A stretch of DNA of 64,000 nt from Candidatus Gastranaerophilales bacterium (GTDB lineage Bacteria; Cyanobacteriota; Vampirovibrionia; Gastranaerophilales; Gastranaerophilaceae), in contig CALUVL010000003.1 in the NCBI GenBank assembly GCA_944324225.1, forward strand, positions 1-64,000, given 5' to 3'. The position numbers and the translations under genes are program-made. Numbering within the stretch: the stretch's first letter is position 1; each line of letters begins with the position of its first letter. Positions 25,805 through 34,631 of the stretch are shown here, one piece after another. Below the pieces are notes generated by a model. The model ran no database searches. It saw only the letters and a list, made by a program, of their open reading frames with translations, and was not told where the DNA came from.

Positions 25805-26884
25805 ATGCGGCAAGGCGCTTCAACTGGAAGTTTTAAGCTTGGGAGTCTAATATCAATACGTGAAGCCAGACTGGGTGGTTTTTCTATGGCAGAAATGCTA
25901 GTAGTAATGCTGATAATGTCTTTTATTGTAATTGGCATTCCTGCAATACATTTTAAAAAGACGGAATTAAAGACCAAACGGAGTTCTCACGGGCGATATG
26001 AATGTTATTATGATGGCAGTACTTTGAAGGAATACTATATAAATGAAAAGGGCGTCGAAACAGGTCCTTCGGCAGTAACAGAGTGCAAGTTTTCACCGCC
26101 GAAGAATGCAATATATTTTCTTATTCACGCAGTTGGCGGCGGAGGAGGTGCAGCCAATGTTGCAGGTTCTATAATAGTAAACAACAAAACAGAGAGTTCA
26201 TCTTTCAGGACTCCGAATGATTTTCCGGAATGGCTCAGAGATGTTCAAGGGCAGGGAGAATTACCTGAGGTTTCATCTAGTCCGCCGGTATATAATGCAA
26301 CAAGGAGCGGATCTTATGCGACTGTTACTTACGGTAAATCCGGCGGTGCCGGCAAAACTGTGTCGATATTTTTCCCTAGATTGACAGGTGTTGAGATAAT
26401 AATGGTTCCGGGTAAAGGCGGGGCAAAAGGTCAGCCCGGTGAAAAAACAAACGTAAAGTTTAAACTCAGCGATGGCAGTATTGTAAATATAATAGAAGCT
26501 GAAGGCGGAACAGCAGGTACAGGATCTGGAGCATTCCCGTTGTGGCTTGATGGTGCGGGTGCAATGTGTTCCGTGAAGGAGCTGGTAGACAGAAAGTTTA
26601 ATCAGGCTGATTTTGTAACAAATATAGAAATGGATGAAGATACGGAGATGACAACACAATTAACAGCCGACTCGGTTCTTGCCGGCAGTGGAGGTGCAGG
26701 AGCCTATGGCGTTTATACCGGTACAGGGAATGTCACATACACAGTTAACGGAACGGATGTAAGTGCTTATGTAAGAAAAACGACCTGTGATTCTCCAACG
26801 CTTTGTGATAATGATGTAGCTCCCAGCGGCGGATCTTGTCCGGCACAGGCAGGCAGAAATGGTGCGGTGGTAATATTATGGTAA
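25805..26884 (+). CDS. Glycine-rich pseudopilin-like protein 1
   Basis: A 359-aa protein. A long 25-residue leader precedes the prepilin cleavage site G-FSMAEMLVV with Glu at +5 and a hydrophobic helix. Just after it is a motif shared with the next two pseudopilins: HGRYECYYDG, then CKFSPPKNAIYFLIHAVGGGGG. The body is glycine-rich (GKGGAKGQPGE, AGSGGAGAYG) and the protein ends GAVVILW. The Gly-rich body plus VVI-W ending resembles phage tail-tip glycine-rich domains. Its stop overlaps the next start (ATGGTAA), so the two are co-translated. Confidence 0.82.
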   Translation: MRQGASTGSFKLGSLISIREARLGGFSMAEMLVVMLIMSFIVIGIPAIHFKKTELKTKRSSHGRYECYYDGSTLKEYYINEKGVETGPSAVTECKFSPPKNAIYFLIHAVGGGGGAANVAGSIIVNNKTESSSFRTPNDFPEWLRDVQGQGELPEVSSSPPVYNATRSGSYATVTYGKSGGAGKTVSIFFPRLTGVEIIMVPGKGGAKGQPGEKTNVKFKLSDGSIVNIIEAEGGTAGTGSGAFPLWLDGAGAMCSVKELVDRKFNQADFVTNIEMDEDTEMTTQLTADSVLAGSGGAGAYGVYTGTGNVTYTVNGTDVSAYVRKTTCDSPTLCDNDVAPSGGSCPAQAGRNGAVVILW

Positions 26885-27774
26885 AAAACGGAAATAAATC
26901 AGGGTTTTCATTATTTGAAGCGTGCGTTGTAATGTTGATAGTCGGGATATTTACGGCATTATGTGCAAATTCATATTCTAAACGCCATGTGACCTATCAG
27001 GAATCCGACGGCCACGGTCGTTACGAATGTTATCGCAATTCTGCTGGAACACTAATGCAGCGTTATGTAGAAAATAATAACTCACGTAATGTGACAGGGT
27101 CAATCTGCGTATTCAGACCTCCAAGATATGCTAAATATATTCTTTTAAATGCGGTTGGCGGAGGGTCAACAACCGGTGCTGGAGTTTTCCAGAGTATGTT
27201 TTACAGCTCGGTTGATGAACCTTTAACGGTGGAACCTGGTACTGTTGGAAATGCAACTACTATAAAGGAAGGTAGTAATACTTTACTGACAGCAGAGGCA
27301 GGAGGAGGAAGTTTAATAACAACTAATAGCACCATGTCTACAGTCAAAGATTGTCAATTCATAGATAATAAATATTCTTGTTCTGGTACCCCTGTCTGTA
27401 TGCAGGACGGAGTTAATTTGGCAGTATCATACTGTAGTTCCGCAAACGAGTTTGTGACGGATAGTATTCCTCTGGCATACATAAAGACATACAGTCAGTC
27501 ACAGACCAGTGACAGTGTTGTATATAAGGATTTGTCAGATATGACAAAAAAGGGTGTTGACTATAAAACTGCAAGCGAAAAGGCCGGTGACCCAGATCTT
27601 GAAGAAAAGACAAACTATGAAATTTTTTATACAATAAATGTAAAATTTGATACTACGCTGACAAGCGTATCACAAATGGAGAGTTATCTGGAGTCATTGA
27701 GTATTGACGACGGTATAGCGTCGGTTCAGCCGGGGCGCCCTAACAAGCCGGGAGGAGTTATAATTCTCTGGTAA
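26878..27774 (+). CDS. Glycine-rich-family pseudopilin-like protein 2
   Basis: A 298-aa protein starting MVKNGNKSGFSLFEACVV: leader, Gly at -1, Phe at +1, Glu at +5, hydrophobic helix. The start is the ATG overlapping the previous stop; a longer frame upstream is inside that gene. It repeats the trio motifs HGRYECYRNS, CVFRPPRYAKYILLNAVGGG and ends PGGVIILW, but has few glycine repeats in the body and instead several Cys (CQFIDNKYSC, PVCMQDG). Probably a partner of protein 1. Confidence 0.8.
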   Translation: MVKNGNKSGFSLFEACVVMLIVGIFTALCANSYSKRHVTYQESDGHGRYECYRNSAGTLMQRYVENNNSRNVTGSICVFRPPRYAKYILLNAVGGGSTTGAGVFQSMFYSSVDEPLTVEPGTVGNATTIKEGSNTLLTAEAGGGSLITTNSTMSTVKDCQFIDNKYSCSGTPVCMQDGVNLAVSYCSSANEFVTDSIPLAYIKTYSQSQTSDSVVYKDLSDMTKKGVDYKTASEKAGDPDLEEKTNYEIFYTINVKFDTTLTSVSQMESYLESLSIDDGIASVQPGRPNKPGGVIILW

Positions 27775-27779
27775 TACTG

Positions 27780-27808
27780 TTGCATATTTCTTACTGCAAT
27801 GATATAAT
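27780..27808 (+). promoter_or_regulatory. Promoter and long leader of the large pseudopilin gene
   Basis: TTGCAT, a 17-bp spacer and TATAAT. The predicted transcript has a leader of about 215 nt before the chosen ATG at 28032. The leader contains a hairpin near 27952-27981 (AGGATcTTCC/GGAAaTCCT) close to the ribosome binding region. No known riboswitch is recognised. Confidence 0.6.
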
Positions 27809-28031
27809 TGAGAACAAATTTATAAATATCTGGAGGTATCAGCCAAAGGAACAACTCAAAAACATATTTCATCCTGAGTCGTACAAATCCGGGTGAAAGG
27901 TAGAAGTCGAATCAGTTTAAAGCGAATTCAAAAGTTAAAGAATCTACCAAAAAGGATCTTCCATAAATAGAAAGGAAATCCTCAGAAGTACACAAAAAAT
28001 GATTAATATGAACAATAGAGGTGATAAAAGT

Positions 28032-30770
28032 ATGGACAATAAGAGATCTAGGATATTTTATGGATTTTCAATGGTAGAAATGATGCTGTTGTTGGTAATC
28101 GTGTCATTGATGCTGGCATCCGGCGTGGCGGTAATCTCTAAGAAACACGTAAAAGTTCCACATCTTGCAGTTCACGGAGCATATATGTGTTATGTGAAAA
28201 ATGGAAACCTTCATGAGGAAAAATATCTAGGTACAGGCTTGAGTAACAAAATACTGGATCAGGATACCGCAAAGTGTGTATTTACTCCTCCTGCAAGAGC
28301 GTCTTATTTTCATATTCAGGCCACAGGCGGAGGTGGTGGCGGCGGTGCTGCAGGTTATGAAGGCGGAAATATTCTAACTTATCAATCAGCAACGGAAGTT
28401 ATTACACCTTTTGGTATAAAGAAGGCACTTTTGGATTTGAAGGGAATTTCCGAAAATGAACTTAAAACCAATGGCGGAAAACTCTGGGCTTATGCAAACG
28501 GAACCGGTAAATTGGGCGATGGCGGCAAAGGCGGTGATTTGTATTATATCCATCAGGAATGCTCAAATGATTGTCTATACTATAGAAAATGGAAATACAA
28601 CGGCACCGACGAAAAAGAATGTGAGGCTCATTATTCTAATGCTACCATAACTGAAATAACACGTAAATACAGTTATCTTAGTTCTGTACCTTGTTCTGGA
28701 ACGAGTTGTGATCATTGTACTACCCCCGACCCACTGGATCCGACAAAATGTATAAGCGGTTATAATGATGTAACCAATTATGTAACATGTACTGATGAAT
28801 ATGGTATTCCGGACCCTGCTACCTGCTCAGCTGTTACAGAGGATAAATCTGTTCAATGCGAAAATATAAAAGCAAAAAATTTGGCTCCCGATGCCCCATA
28901 CAGAGTCGAACTGAGTCCCGCTACACTGTCCGTAGGCAACGACTTAAAAGAACGTATAGTTAAGAGAGACAAAGAGGTAAATCATACTATATGCAACTAT
29001 GGAAATACAAGCCTATACAGCAGTGGCACCTCGACTGAAGATGGAATATTCGGATCATTTTCAACGGCAGATAGTACTGGTGTTGATTGCAATACAAAAG
29101 CTCTAAGAGAAGCCTTTGGCGAGCAGATGTATAAAATCAGTGACTCAGAAACTTCAATGCAAGAGACTGTTGATATGGGTGCCTGTGAAGCTTATTACGA
29201 GGCATTGGGTGGGGTTTGCACTAAAGATTACAAATTTCCTTATTATCTTTTGACAGAAGACAATGGAGGGCTGGGTGCATTTGGCGAATCATACAAAAAC
29301 GTATATAATGATTCGATTGGTGGAAACGTCACAGGAGATACAAGTTGTACATATACAAATCCTGTCACCGGTATCACTGTTGATGATAGTACCCAAGTTC
29401 TTCAGACCGGTTGTACAATAACGTCTTATAGTACTCATGATAATTTGGGTTGTGCCTCTTACGATCATAGCAGTTCTTATACTTATGTAGGAGTGGTGTC
29501 GCATAATACAAGGACTCAATCGGTAATAACGAGTTATTCATGTCCTTATAAAAGTACACCGTCAAGCGATGAAAAATGTTTATATAGTTACGCTGATATA
29601 GCAACAATTGATCCTGATGACGAAATTCATTGTGCTTATATTCCTCAGGTTGTAGCCGGAGGAGCCAATGGGGTAGGAAAATTCTGTGCCCTAAATGATG
29701 TTCAGGCCGGATTAGAGATAAATTATACTGGTATTTCTACTATAATTCCAGGTGTCAATGGGTCCGACTTGAAGCTTTTCACGCAGGAATACGCTCCTCT
29801 ATATACAAAATCTGATTGGGTACACACTATTGATTATTCAGGTACAGCAGAAGGTGGTGCACCGTCTCAAGGTTTTGCAGAAATTAAACTTGGTGGCAAC
29901 AGTTGTAAAATTCATGCAGATGTTCCAGGAGCAGGTGCCGGGGCGGAGAAGGACCCAGGAGAAAATGTTACGCCGGGTGCCGCTGCACCTGCAGGTGGTC
30001 CAGGTCAGCTTGTAGGCTCTATTGACGGCTCTGGATACACCCAAGACATGAGCCGTGATTGCGGACACAATGAGCATCACGTTGGTTACTGTCTGAAAGA
30101 TCGTCACAACAATGTTAGAGAAAATGGTAAATATACATACCAATACACATGGCAGACCAATTATCTCCAGTATGGAGAAGGCGGTAAAGCCGGTGAATAC
30201 CGTGTAAAAATTATCAGAGCTTTCAATGATAAAAATATAGAAATTACTCTTGGCAGAGGCGGTGCAGGCGGTACAGGTGCAACGGACTGTGATGGTAAGG
30301 ATGGCACTGATACAATTGTCGGGGATATTTTGACCGCAAAAGGCGGCAAAGGCGGCAAAGGCTGTATCCCGACTGCAGCCGAGCAGATGCCTTACTGGTA
30401 TTCAGGCGGTACCTTTAAAGCTACGCAGCCTGGAGGAAGCGGTGAACTTGCTACTGTAACAAACTATAAAACAAATATAATCAACCTTGTTTTGCCGGTA
30501 GATAAAACAACTCTTGGTGACTGGGTTGCAAGTTCCGGTGCTGGCGGCAACGGCGGTGGTTCTACAAACGACTGTTGGGCAAGCGAGTGGGTACGCCATT
30601 TTGAAGGTAAACAGATGGAAGAGCTAGGCGGAAAACTTGATACCGCACAGTTAGCTAATTGCCGTAATCAATCATACAGCACTGGTGATCCTCCTAAAAT
30701 GGGACCTGGTTCATATACAAGTGAGGCCGGTGAGGATGGTTTAAATGGCGTTGTGCTCATCAAATGGTAA
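28032..30770 (+). CDS. Large glycine-rich pseudopilin-like protein 3
   Basis: A 912-aa protein. The start at 28032 follows GAGGTGA by 7 bp; ATG at 27999 lacks this. The prepilin site is YG-FSMVEMMLLLV. Shared motifs follow: HGAYMCYVKNG, CVFTPPARASYFHIQA and GGGGGGG. The middle is unusually Cys-, Thr- and Ser-rich (CSGTSCDHCTTPDPLDPTKC). The C-terminal third has blocks LGRGGAGGTGATDCDGKDG, AKGGKGGKGC and GAGGNGGGS, ending LNGVVLIKW. This is the pattern of glycine-rich phage tail fibre domains. It is several times longer than ordinary pilins and is likely a surface-exposed adhesin or fibre tip. Confidence 0.82.
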   Translation: MDNKRSRIFYGFSMVEMMLLLVIVSLMLASGVAVISKKHVKVPHLAVHGAYMCYVKNGNLHEEKYLGTGLSNKILDQDTAKCVFTPPARASYFHIQATGGGGGGGAAGYEGGNILTYQSATEVITPFGIKKALLDLKGISENELKTNGGKLWAYANGTGKLGDGGKGGDLYYIHQECSNDCLYYRKWKYNGTDEKECEAHYSNATITEITRKYSYLSSVPCSGTSCDHCTTPDPLDPTKCISGYNDVTNYVTCTDEYGIPDPATCSAVTEDKSVQCENIKAKNLAPDAPYRVELSPATLSVGNDLKERIVKRDKEVNHTICNYGNTSLYSSGTSTEDGIFGSFSTADSTGVDCNTKALREAFGEQMYKISDSETSMQETVDMGACEAYYEALGGVCTKDYKFPYYLLTEDNGGLGAFGESYKNVYNDSIGGNVTGDTSCTYTNPVTGITVDDSTQVLQTGCTITSYSTHDNLGCASYDHSSSYTYVGVVSHNTRTQSVITSYSCPYKSTPSSDEKCLYSYADIATIDPDDEIHCAYIPQVVAGGANGVGKFCALNDVQAGLEINYTGISTIIPGVNGSDLKLFTQEYAPLYTKSDWVHTIDYSGTAEGGAPSQGFAEIKLGGNSCKIHADVPGAGAGAEKDPGENVTPGAAAPAGGPGQLVGSIDGSGYTQDMSRDCGHNEHHVGYCLKDRHNNVRENGKYTYQYTWQTNYLQYGEGGKAGEYRVKIIRAFNDKNIEITLGRGGAGGTGATDCDGKDGTDTIVGDILTAKGGKGGKGCIPTAAEQMPYWYSGGTFKATQPGGSGELATVTNYKTNIINLVLPVDKTTLGDWVASSGAGGNGGGSTNDCWASEWVRHFEGKQMEELGGKLDTAQLANCRNQSYSTGDPPKMGPGSYTSEAGEDGLNGVVLIKW

Positions 30771-30814
30771 AAAAATAGGACTGTTGTTCCTTTATTAATA
30801 AAAAAGCTATATTG

Positions 30815-30855
30815 AGCAAAAACAGGTACTCCCCCTAGGGATGCCTGCTTTTGCT
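30815..30855 (+). terminator. Terminator after the large pseudopilin gene
   Basis: Long interrupted stem AGCAAAAACAGG with CCTGCTTTTGCTT enclosing a small CCC/GGG dyad, followed by a T-rich stretch. Confidence 0.6.
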
Positions 30856-30859
30856 TGTA

Positions 30860-31069
30860 GTTTTTCGTAAGAAATAGTTAGGAGCTAAGCATGTTGAGTG
30901 AGTGCTGAAATATGAAGTGTAAAACTATGGAAGAAATGGTTGGAAGGTTGGGGCCGTTTATAGTTATAAGAGCCGAATTATAGAACTGTTGAAGGTGTTA
31001 AAAGAATGAAGTGATCGCTTCATTTTCTCACATCTTAATTATTGACTAATTTATATCTATTCAACTAAA
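30860..31069. other. Gene-free stretch
   Basis: About 210 bp between the convergent pseudopilin genes. No open frame with a ribosome binding site and no clear structure apart from the flanking terminators. Confidence 0.45.
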
Positions 31070-31104
31070 AAGAGCGAGGAGACCAAAACAGCCTCCTCGC
31101 TCTT
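31070..31104 (-). terminator. Terminator of the pseudopilin gene at 31125
   Basis: A perfect 12-bp stem, AAGAGCGAGGAG with CTCCTCGCTCTT; on the minus strand it is followed by TTTTT. Confidence 0.88.
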
Positions 31105-31124
31105 GACTTGTTAAACTTTTTTAC

Positions 31125-31988
31125 TTAGTTATAATCTTCAATTTTTACATAGCATGGAGATATTTTTGAATTGTCGTCTGTGCAGTTTTCGCCGGTATTA
31201 ACTGCGTTTGCGGTCGGATAATTCACGTAGAATGGACTGTTTACCGGAAAATCTCTCCTAAAATCCAATGACTTAGGTTCTGTTATAGATTTGCTGGAAC
31301 CCCAGGCATCATTTTTAGCCCAGTAGTAAGTGCCGGGATTTGAATGATTGCCTTGCGGACGATTTTCGTCTATAGGCGGATAAATAGCTGTTGCCTGCAT
31401 ATATCTTGTGTCTATTTCCGGAGGACCTATAGGAATTATAACCGAAGCATCCGTAACTACAAACGCTACTATATCAACCAATTTGCTTTCTTCGCTTTTC
31501 CAGGGGGTACCGATTGCCTCAGGACGCTGGGCAAGGTTTGGAGCTCTGTTTCCGTTGATGTCCACAAATACTACATAATATTGCATTGAAAATTGACTAC
31601 CATTAATGGTTTCTGTGTGTGTGTACGGGGCTCCGCCATTTGAACCTATCCAGAGATACATTCCGTTGCTCGCAATTATTTTTATATTTGCTTCAGGAAA
31701 AGAACTTGCTTCTCGTGCTAAATCTCCGGCATTACAATTGTTATCAGGAGAGTTTATGTATTCTAAAAGCATATTACAAAAATCTATTGAGTTTTGCGGA
31801 AACTCACTTCTGGTCATCATCGAGTTGTAAACAGCATTCTCCAGAGAATGGTATATCCTTACATAGAGCCATTTGAAAGTTTTGTCATATGGCTTTATTG
31901 TAACCATAGCAAAAATCGCCAGAATGCCTATAATCAACATACAAATCATCATTTCTGCCAGCGTAACTGCTTTAAACTTCCTAAACAT
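31125..31988 (-). CDS. Pseudopilin-like protein
   Basis: A 287-aa protein with N-terminus MFRKFKAVTLAEMMICMLI: basic leader, Ala at -1, Val at +1 (less usual than Phe), Glu at +5, hydrophobic helix to about residue 30. The exported body is rich in Asn, Pro and Tyr and has two likely Cys pairs (CNMLLEYINSPDNNC and CTDDNSKISPC). It lacks the GGGG/VVI-W pattern of the neighbouring trio and faces them tail to tail. Probable minor pilin or pseudopilin. Confidence 0.85.
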   Translation of the reverse strand: MFRKFKAVTLAEMMICMLIIGILAIFAMVTIKPYDKTFKWLYVRIYHSLENAVYNSMMTRSEFPQNSIDFCNMLLEYINSPDNNCNAGDLAREASSFPEANIKIIASNGMYLWIGSNGGAPYTHTETINGSQFSMQYYVVFVDINGNRAPNLAQRPEAIGTPWKSEESKLVDIVAFVVTDASVIIPIGPPEIDTRYMQATAIYPPIDENRPQGNHSNPGTYYWAKNDAWGSSKSITEPKSLDFRRDFPVNSPFYVNYPTANAVNTGENCTDDNSKISPCYVKIEDYN

Positions 31989-32177
31989 ATTCTCCGCTCC
32001 AAGATTAATTTATATAATAATTATAACATATTTATAAGGCATAGTCAAGGTAAAACCTGCTGCGCCTGCTTTAAAAAACAAACTATACGGAGGATTTTTT
32101 GTAAATTAACTTTCGTATAATGATATTATAGAATAAAATAGTGGCATAATATTTATATACAAAAAGAGGGAAGTAAT

Positions 32178-32786
32178 ATGAATAATAAAAAAAGAGCGTT
32201 TACGTTGGGAGAAGTCCTTGTTACTTTAATGATTGTCGGTGTCATTGCCGCATTGATTATTCCGATTATAAAAAATGCACAGCCGGATAAACAAAAGTTG
32301 ATGTTTAAAAAAGCTTACACTAACGTTGAAAGAATTGTAACAGAAATGGTTAATGATGACGATCTCTATCCTGAAGTAGGAGACTATGTCGGATTGGATA
32401 ATACAACAGATGTAAAGGTTAATGATACAACATACACCGGTAATACAAAATTCTGCAATCTTTTTGCTATGAAGGTAAATATTATCGATGATGGAGCTAT
32501 TCATTGCCCGGCTACTCCCGGCGGTGGCGGTACTTACAATACGCCAAGTTTTGTAACAGCCGATAGTGTGGCTTATTACCTGCCTTCTACAAATTTTGCC
32601 GCAGATGCTACTATTACTGTTGATACAAACGGTGACAAAGACCCGAATTGTTTCTATAATGCTACAAGCTGCAAAAAACCTGATATGTTTGAAATTATAG
32701 TCGGTGCTGATGGAAAAGTCAGTGTGGATGGAGACTTGGAGAAGGAATATTTGAAAGATACTTCTGTTATAAGAACACAAAAATAA
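32178..32786 (+). CDS. Pseudopilin-like protein
   Basis: A 202-aa protein with prepilin start MNNKKRAFTLGEVLVTLMI: Ala at -1, Phe at +1, Glu at +5. AGGGAAG precedes the ATG. The body contains a Pro/Gly turn (PATPGGGGTYN), acidic stretches and paired Cys (CFYNATSCKKP). It is divergent from the pseudopilin at 31125-31988, the two starts being 190 bp apart. Likely another minor pilin of the same or a related system. Confidence 0.86.
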   Translation: MNNKKRAFTLGEVLVTLMIVGVIAALIIPIIKNAQPDKQKLMFKKAYTNVERIVTEMVNDDDLYPEVGDYVGLDNTTDVKVNDTTYTGNTKFCNLFAMKVNIIDDGAIHCPATPGGGGTYNTPSFVTADSVAYYLPSTNFAADATITVDTNGDKDPNCFYNATSCKKPDMFEIIVGADGKVSVDGDLEKEYLKDTSVIRTQK

Positions 32787-32812
32787 TTTTTAAGGTTTGG
32801 ATAATTGGAAAG

Positions 32813-32847
32813 AAAAAGCCCTGCTGAAAAAATCGGAAGGGCTTTTT
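32813..32847. terminator. Bidirectional terminator
   Basis: A perfect 10-bp stem AAAAAGCCCT/AGGGCTTTTT between the convergent pseudopilin and TolC-like genes. Confidence 0.85.
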
Positions 32848-32865
32848 AATTATATTTCATTTACT

Positions 32866-34257
32866 TTAAATATTTTCATCCTGCTGCTTGTCGGGATTGT
32901 TGTAGTCTACTCCTCCTACAGCTTTATAAAGATTGATCGTTGAAATAAGATAGTTTATTTTGTTTGAAATTTCGGCTCTTTCACTAAGAATAAGATTTTC
33001 CTCTTCTTTGAGGTGGTCAAGCTGTGATTTTGCGCCGATATTCAATTTCTTTTCGCTTAGCGAGAATTTTTCTTTTTCAAGGTTTAATCTGTCAAGACTT
33101 TTGTCGTAATTGCCTTTGGATGTTTTTGCAGTATTCAGAGAATCATTCAGCTCCTGAATTGAAGTCATAAGGATTTTTTCATAAATTTGTGAAGCTTTTT
33201 CGTACTCAAGTTTGTTGAACCTTAAGTGCGCCATCTTTGCTCCGCCTGTGAAAAGGTCAATTGAAGGCAATATACCGAAGTTTGACAGGAATGTATGCGA
33301 ATCAAAAAGGTGTGAAAGATTTGTGTAAGAATTAAATCCAGCCTGTCCATATAGTATAAATTTCGGTAAAAAATCCCGTCTTGCGGCTTTCACATCGTAT
33401 CCGATTTTTTTGATATAATCTTCTGCTTTTACAAGATCAGGTCTTTTTTCTATTGCGTTTGCAGAGATACTGTCCGGAATCACTGGAAGCATTAAAATGT
33501 CATAAGAACTTCTGGATATTTCATTGACGTTTCTATCGCCAAGAAGCACTATCAACTGGTTTAAAACAGTGTCCTGTTTGTTTTTATAATCATTAAGCTC
33601 CTCTTCAAAAACAGTCAAAGCTTGTTTTTCAATAAGAACTTCCACTGTTGAGCAAAGTCCATTTTTATATTTCTTTTCTTCCATTTCAGCTATTTTTTTC
33701 TGGATTGCGACAAGGCGTTCCTGATTTTTAATAAGTTTGTCCAGCTTTATAAGATTGAAATATGTTGAAGCAATTTCGCTTGTAATGTTTATATAAGAAG
33801 CACGTTCGTTCTGCTTTATTATATCTCTTTGTTTTTCAACACTTTTGGTTTTAATTCTATTTTCGCCCCATATGTCTATTTCATAGGTCATTGTCAGCGG
33901 CAAAAGAAATCTTGTTTGCGAATAATCAGGAATTAAAACATCTCCAAAACGAGTATCCGCAGCGGTGAGTTCCCTGCCTAAATTCCCGTTAAAGCGTAAA
34001 TTCGGAAGTTCATTTGCAAAGGCCTCTTTTACAGCCTGATCAGCCTGTTTTGATTTGATTGTTGCTATTTTTAAATCTTGATTGTTATTGTAAGCACTCA
34101 TCATAAGTTTGACCAGATTGTCGTCATTATATGTTTTCCACCATTTGATGTTTACATAATCAAGTCTGTAATCGGTTTTGTCGGGTTGGGGTTTAGCATA
34201 AACAATTGAAAAATTGCACAACAAAATAAGGGTTAATATTATTCTATAAAATTTCAT
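32866..34257 (-). CDS. TolC/NodT-family outer-membrane efflux protein
   Basis: A 463-aa exported protein with a signal peptide (MKFYRIILTLILLCNFSIVYA) and two outer-membrane-factor repeats, seen as long coiled-coil helices (about 150-240 and 350-440). The start at 34257 follows AAGGAT. No lipobox Cys is visible at the signal end. It would form the outer-membrane channel of a tripartite pump. The divergent EmrA- and EmrB-like genes at 34632-37367 are its obvious partners. Confidence 0.9.
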   Translation of the reverse strand: MKFYRIILTLILLCNFSIVYAKPQPDKTDYRLDYVNIKWWKTYNDDNLVKLMMSAYNNNQDLKIATIKSKQADQAVKEAFANELPNLRFNGNLGRELTAADTRFGDVLIPDYSQTRFLLPLTMTYEIDIWGENRIKTKSVEKQRDIIKQNERASYINITSEIASTYFNLIKLDKLIKNQERLVAIQKKIAEMEEKKYKNGLCSTVEVLIEKQALTVFEEELNDYKNKQDTVLNQLIVLLGDRNVNEISRSSYDILMLPVIPDSISANAIEKRPDLVKAEDYIKKIGYDVKAARRDFLPKFILYGQAGFNSYTNLSHLFDSHTFLSNFGILPSIDLFTGGAKMAHLRFNKLEYEKASQIYEKILMTSIQELNDSLNTAKTSKGNYDKSLDRLNLEKEKFSLSEKKLNIGAKSQLDHLKEEENLILSERAEISNKINYLISTINLYKAVGGVDYNNPDKQQDENI

Positions 34258-34631
34258 ATCCGTATATCCTTCCAATTTTAACTTAACATAAAAATTTTTT
34301 TTTTTACAAGGTGGAGTTTTTATATTTGAAAATTGTACTTATATTCAATATTGCAGCATGTTTTTTATCTTGTTTAAATGAAAGCATGGTAATTTATAGG
34401 ATTTAAAACGGTTTTTGAATAAGCAAATAAAAATCTTTTTTGGGTAAATAAAAAGCGTCATATTCGTTTGAAGATTTTTAAATTTTTGTTCCTCTAAAAA
34501 ATTGAACTACTATAAACAGCGCATTTGCAGTAATTTTTTTTATGGGACTTGTGTTTTTTTATTTTGTGTTACTATGAAATTAGAGATAAAAAAGTGAATA
34601 TTTTTAATTAAGATTTTTAGAGAGGTTTTTT
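34258..34631. other. Divergent control region of the efflux genes
   Basis: A 374-bp AT-rich gap between the TolC-like and EmrA-like genes. It must hold both promoters. No convincing operator or RNA structure was found and no regulator gene is adjacent. Confidence 0.4.

Noticed and set aside
32226-32780. 184-codon ORF antisense to a pseudopilin gene
   Set aside because: It is a shadow of the real gene at 32178-32786, which has a prepilin signal and ribosome binding site.
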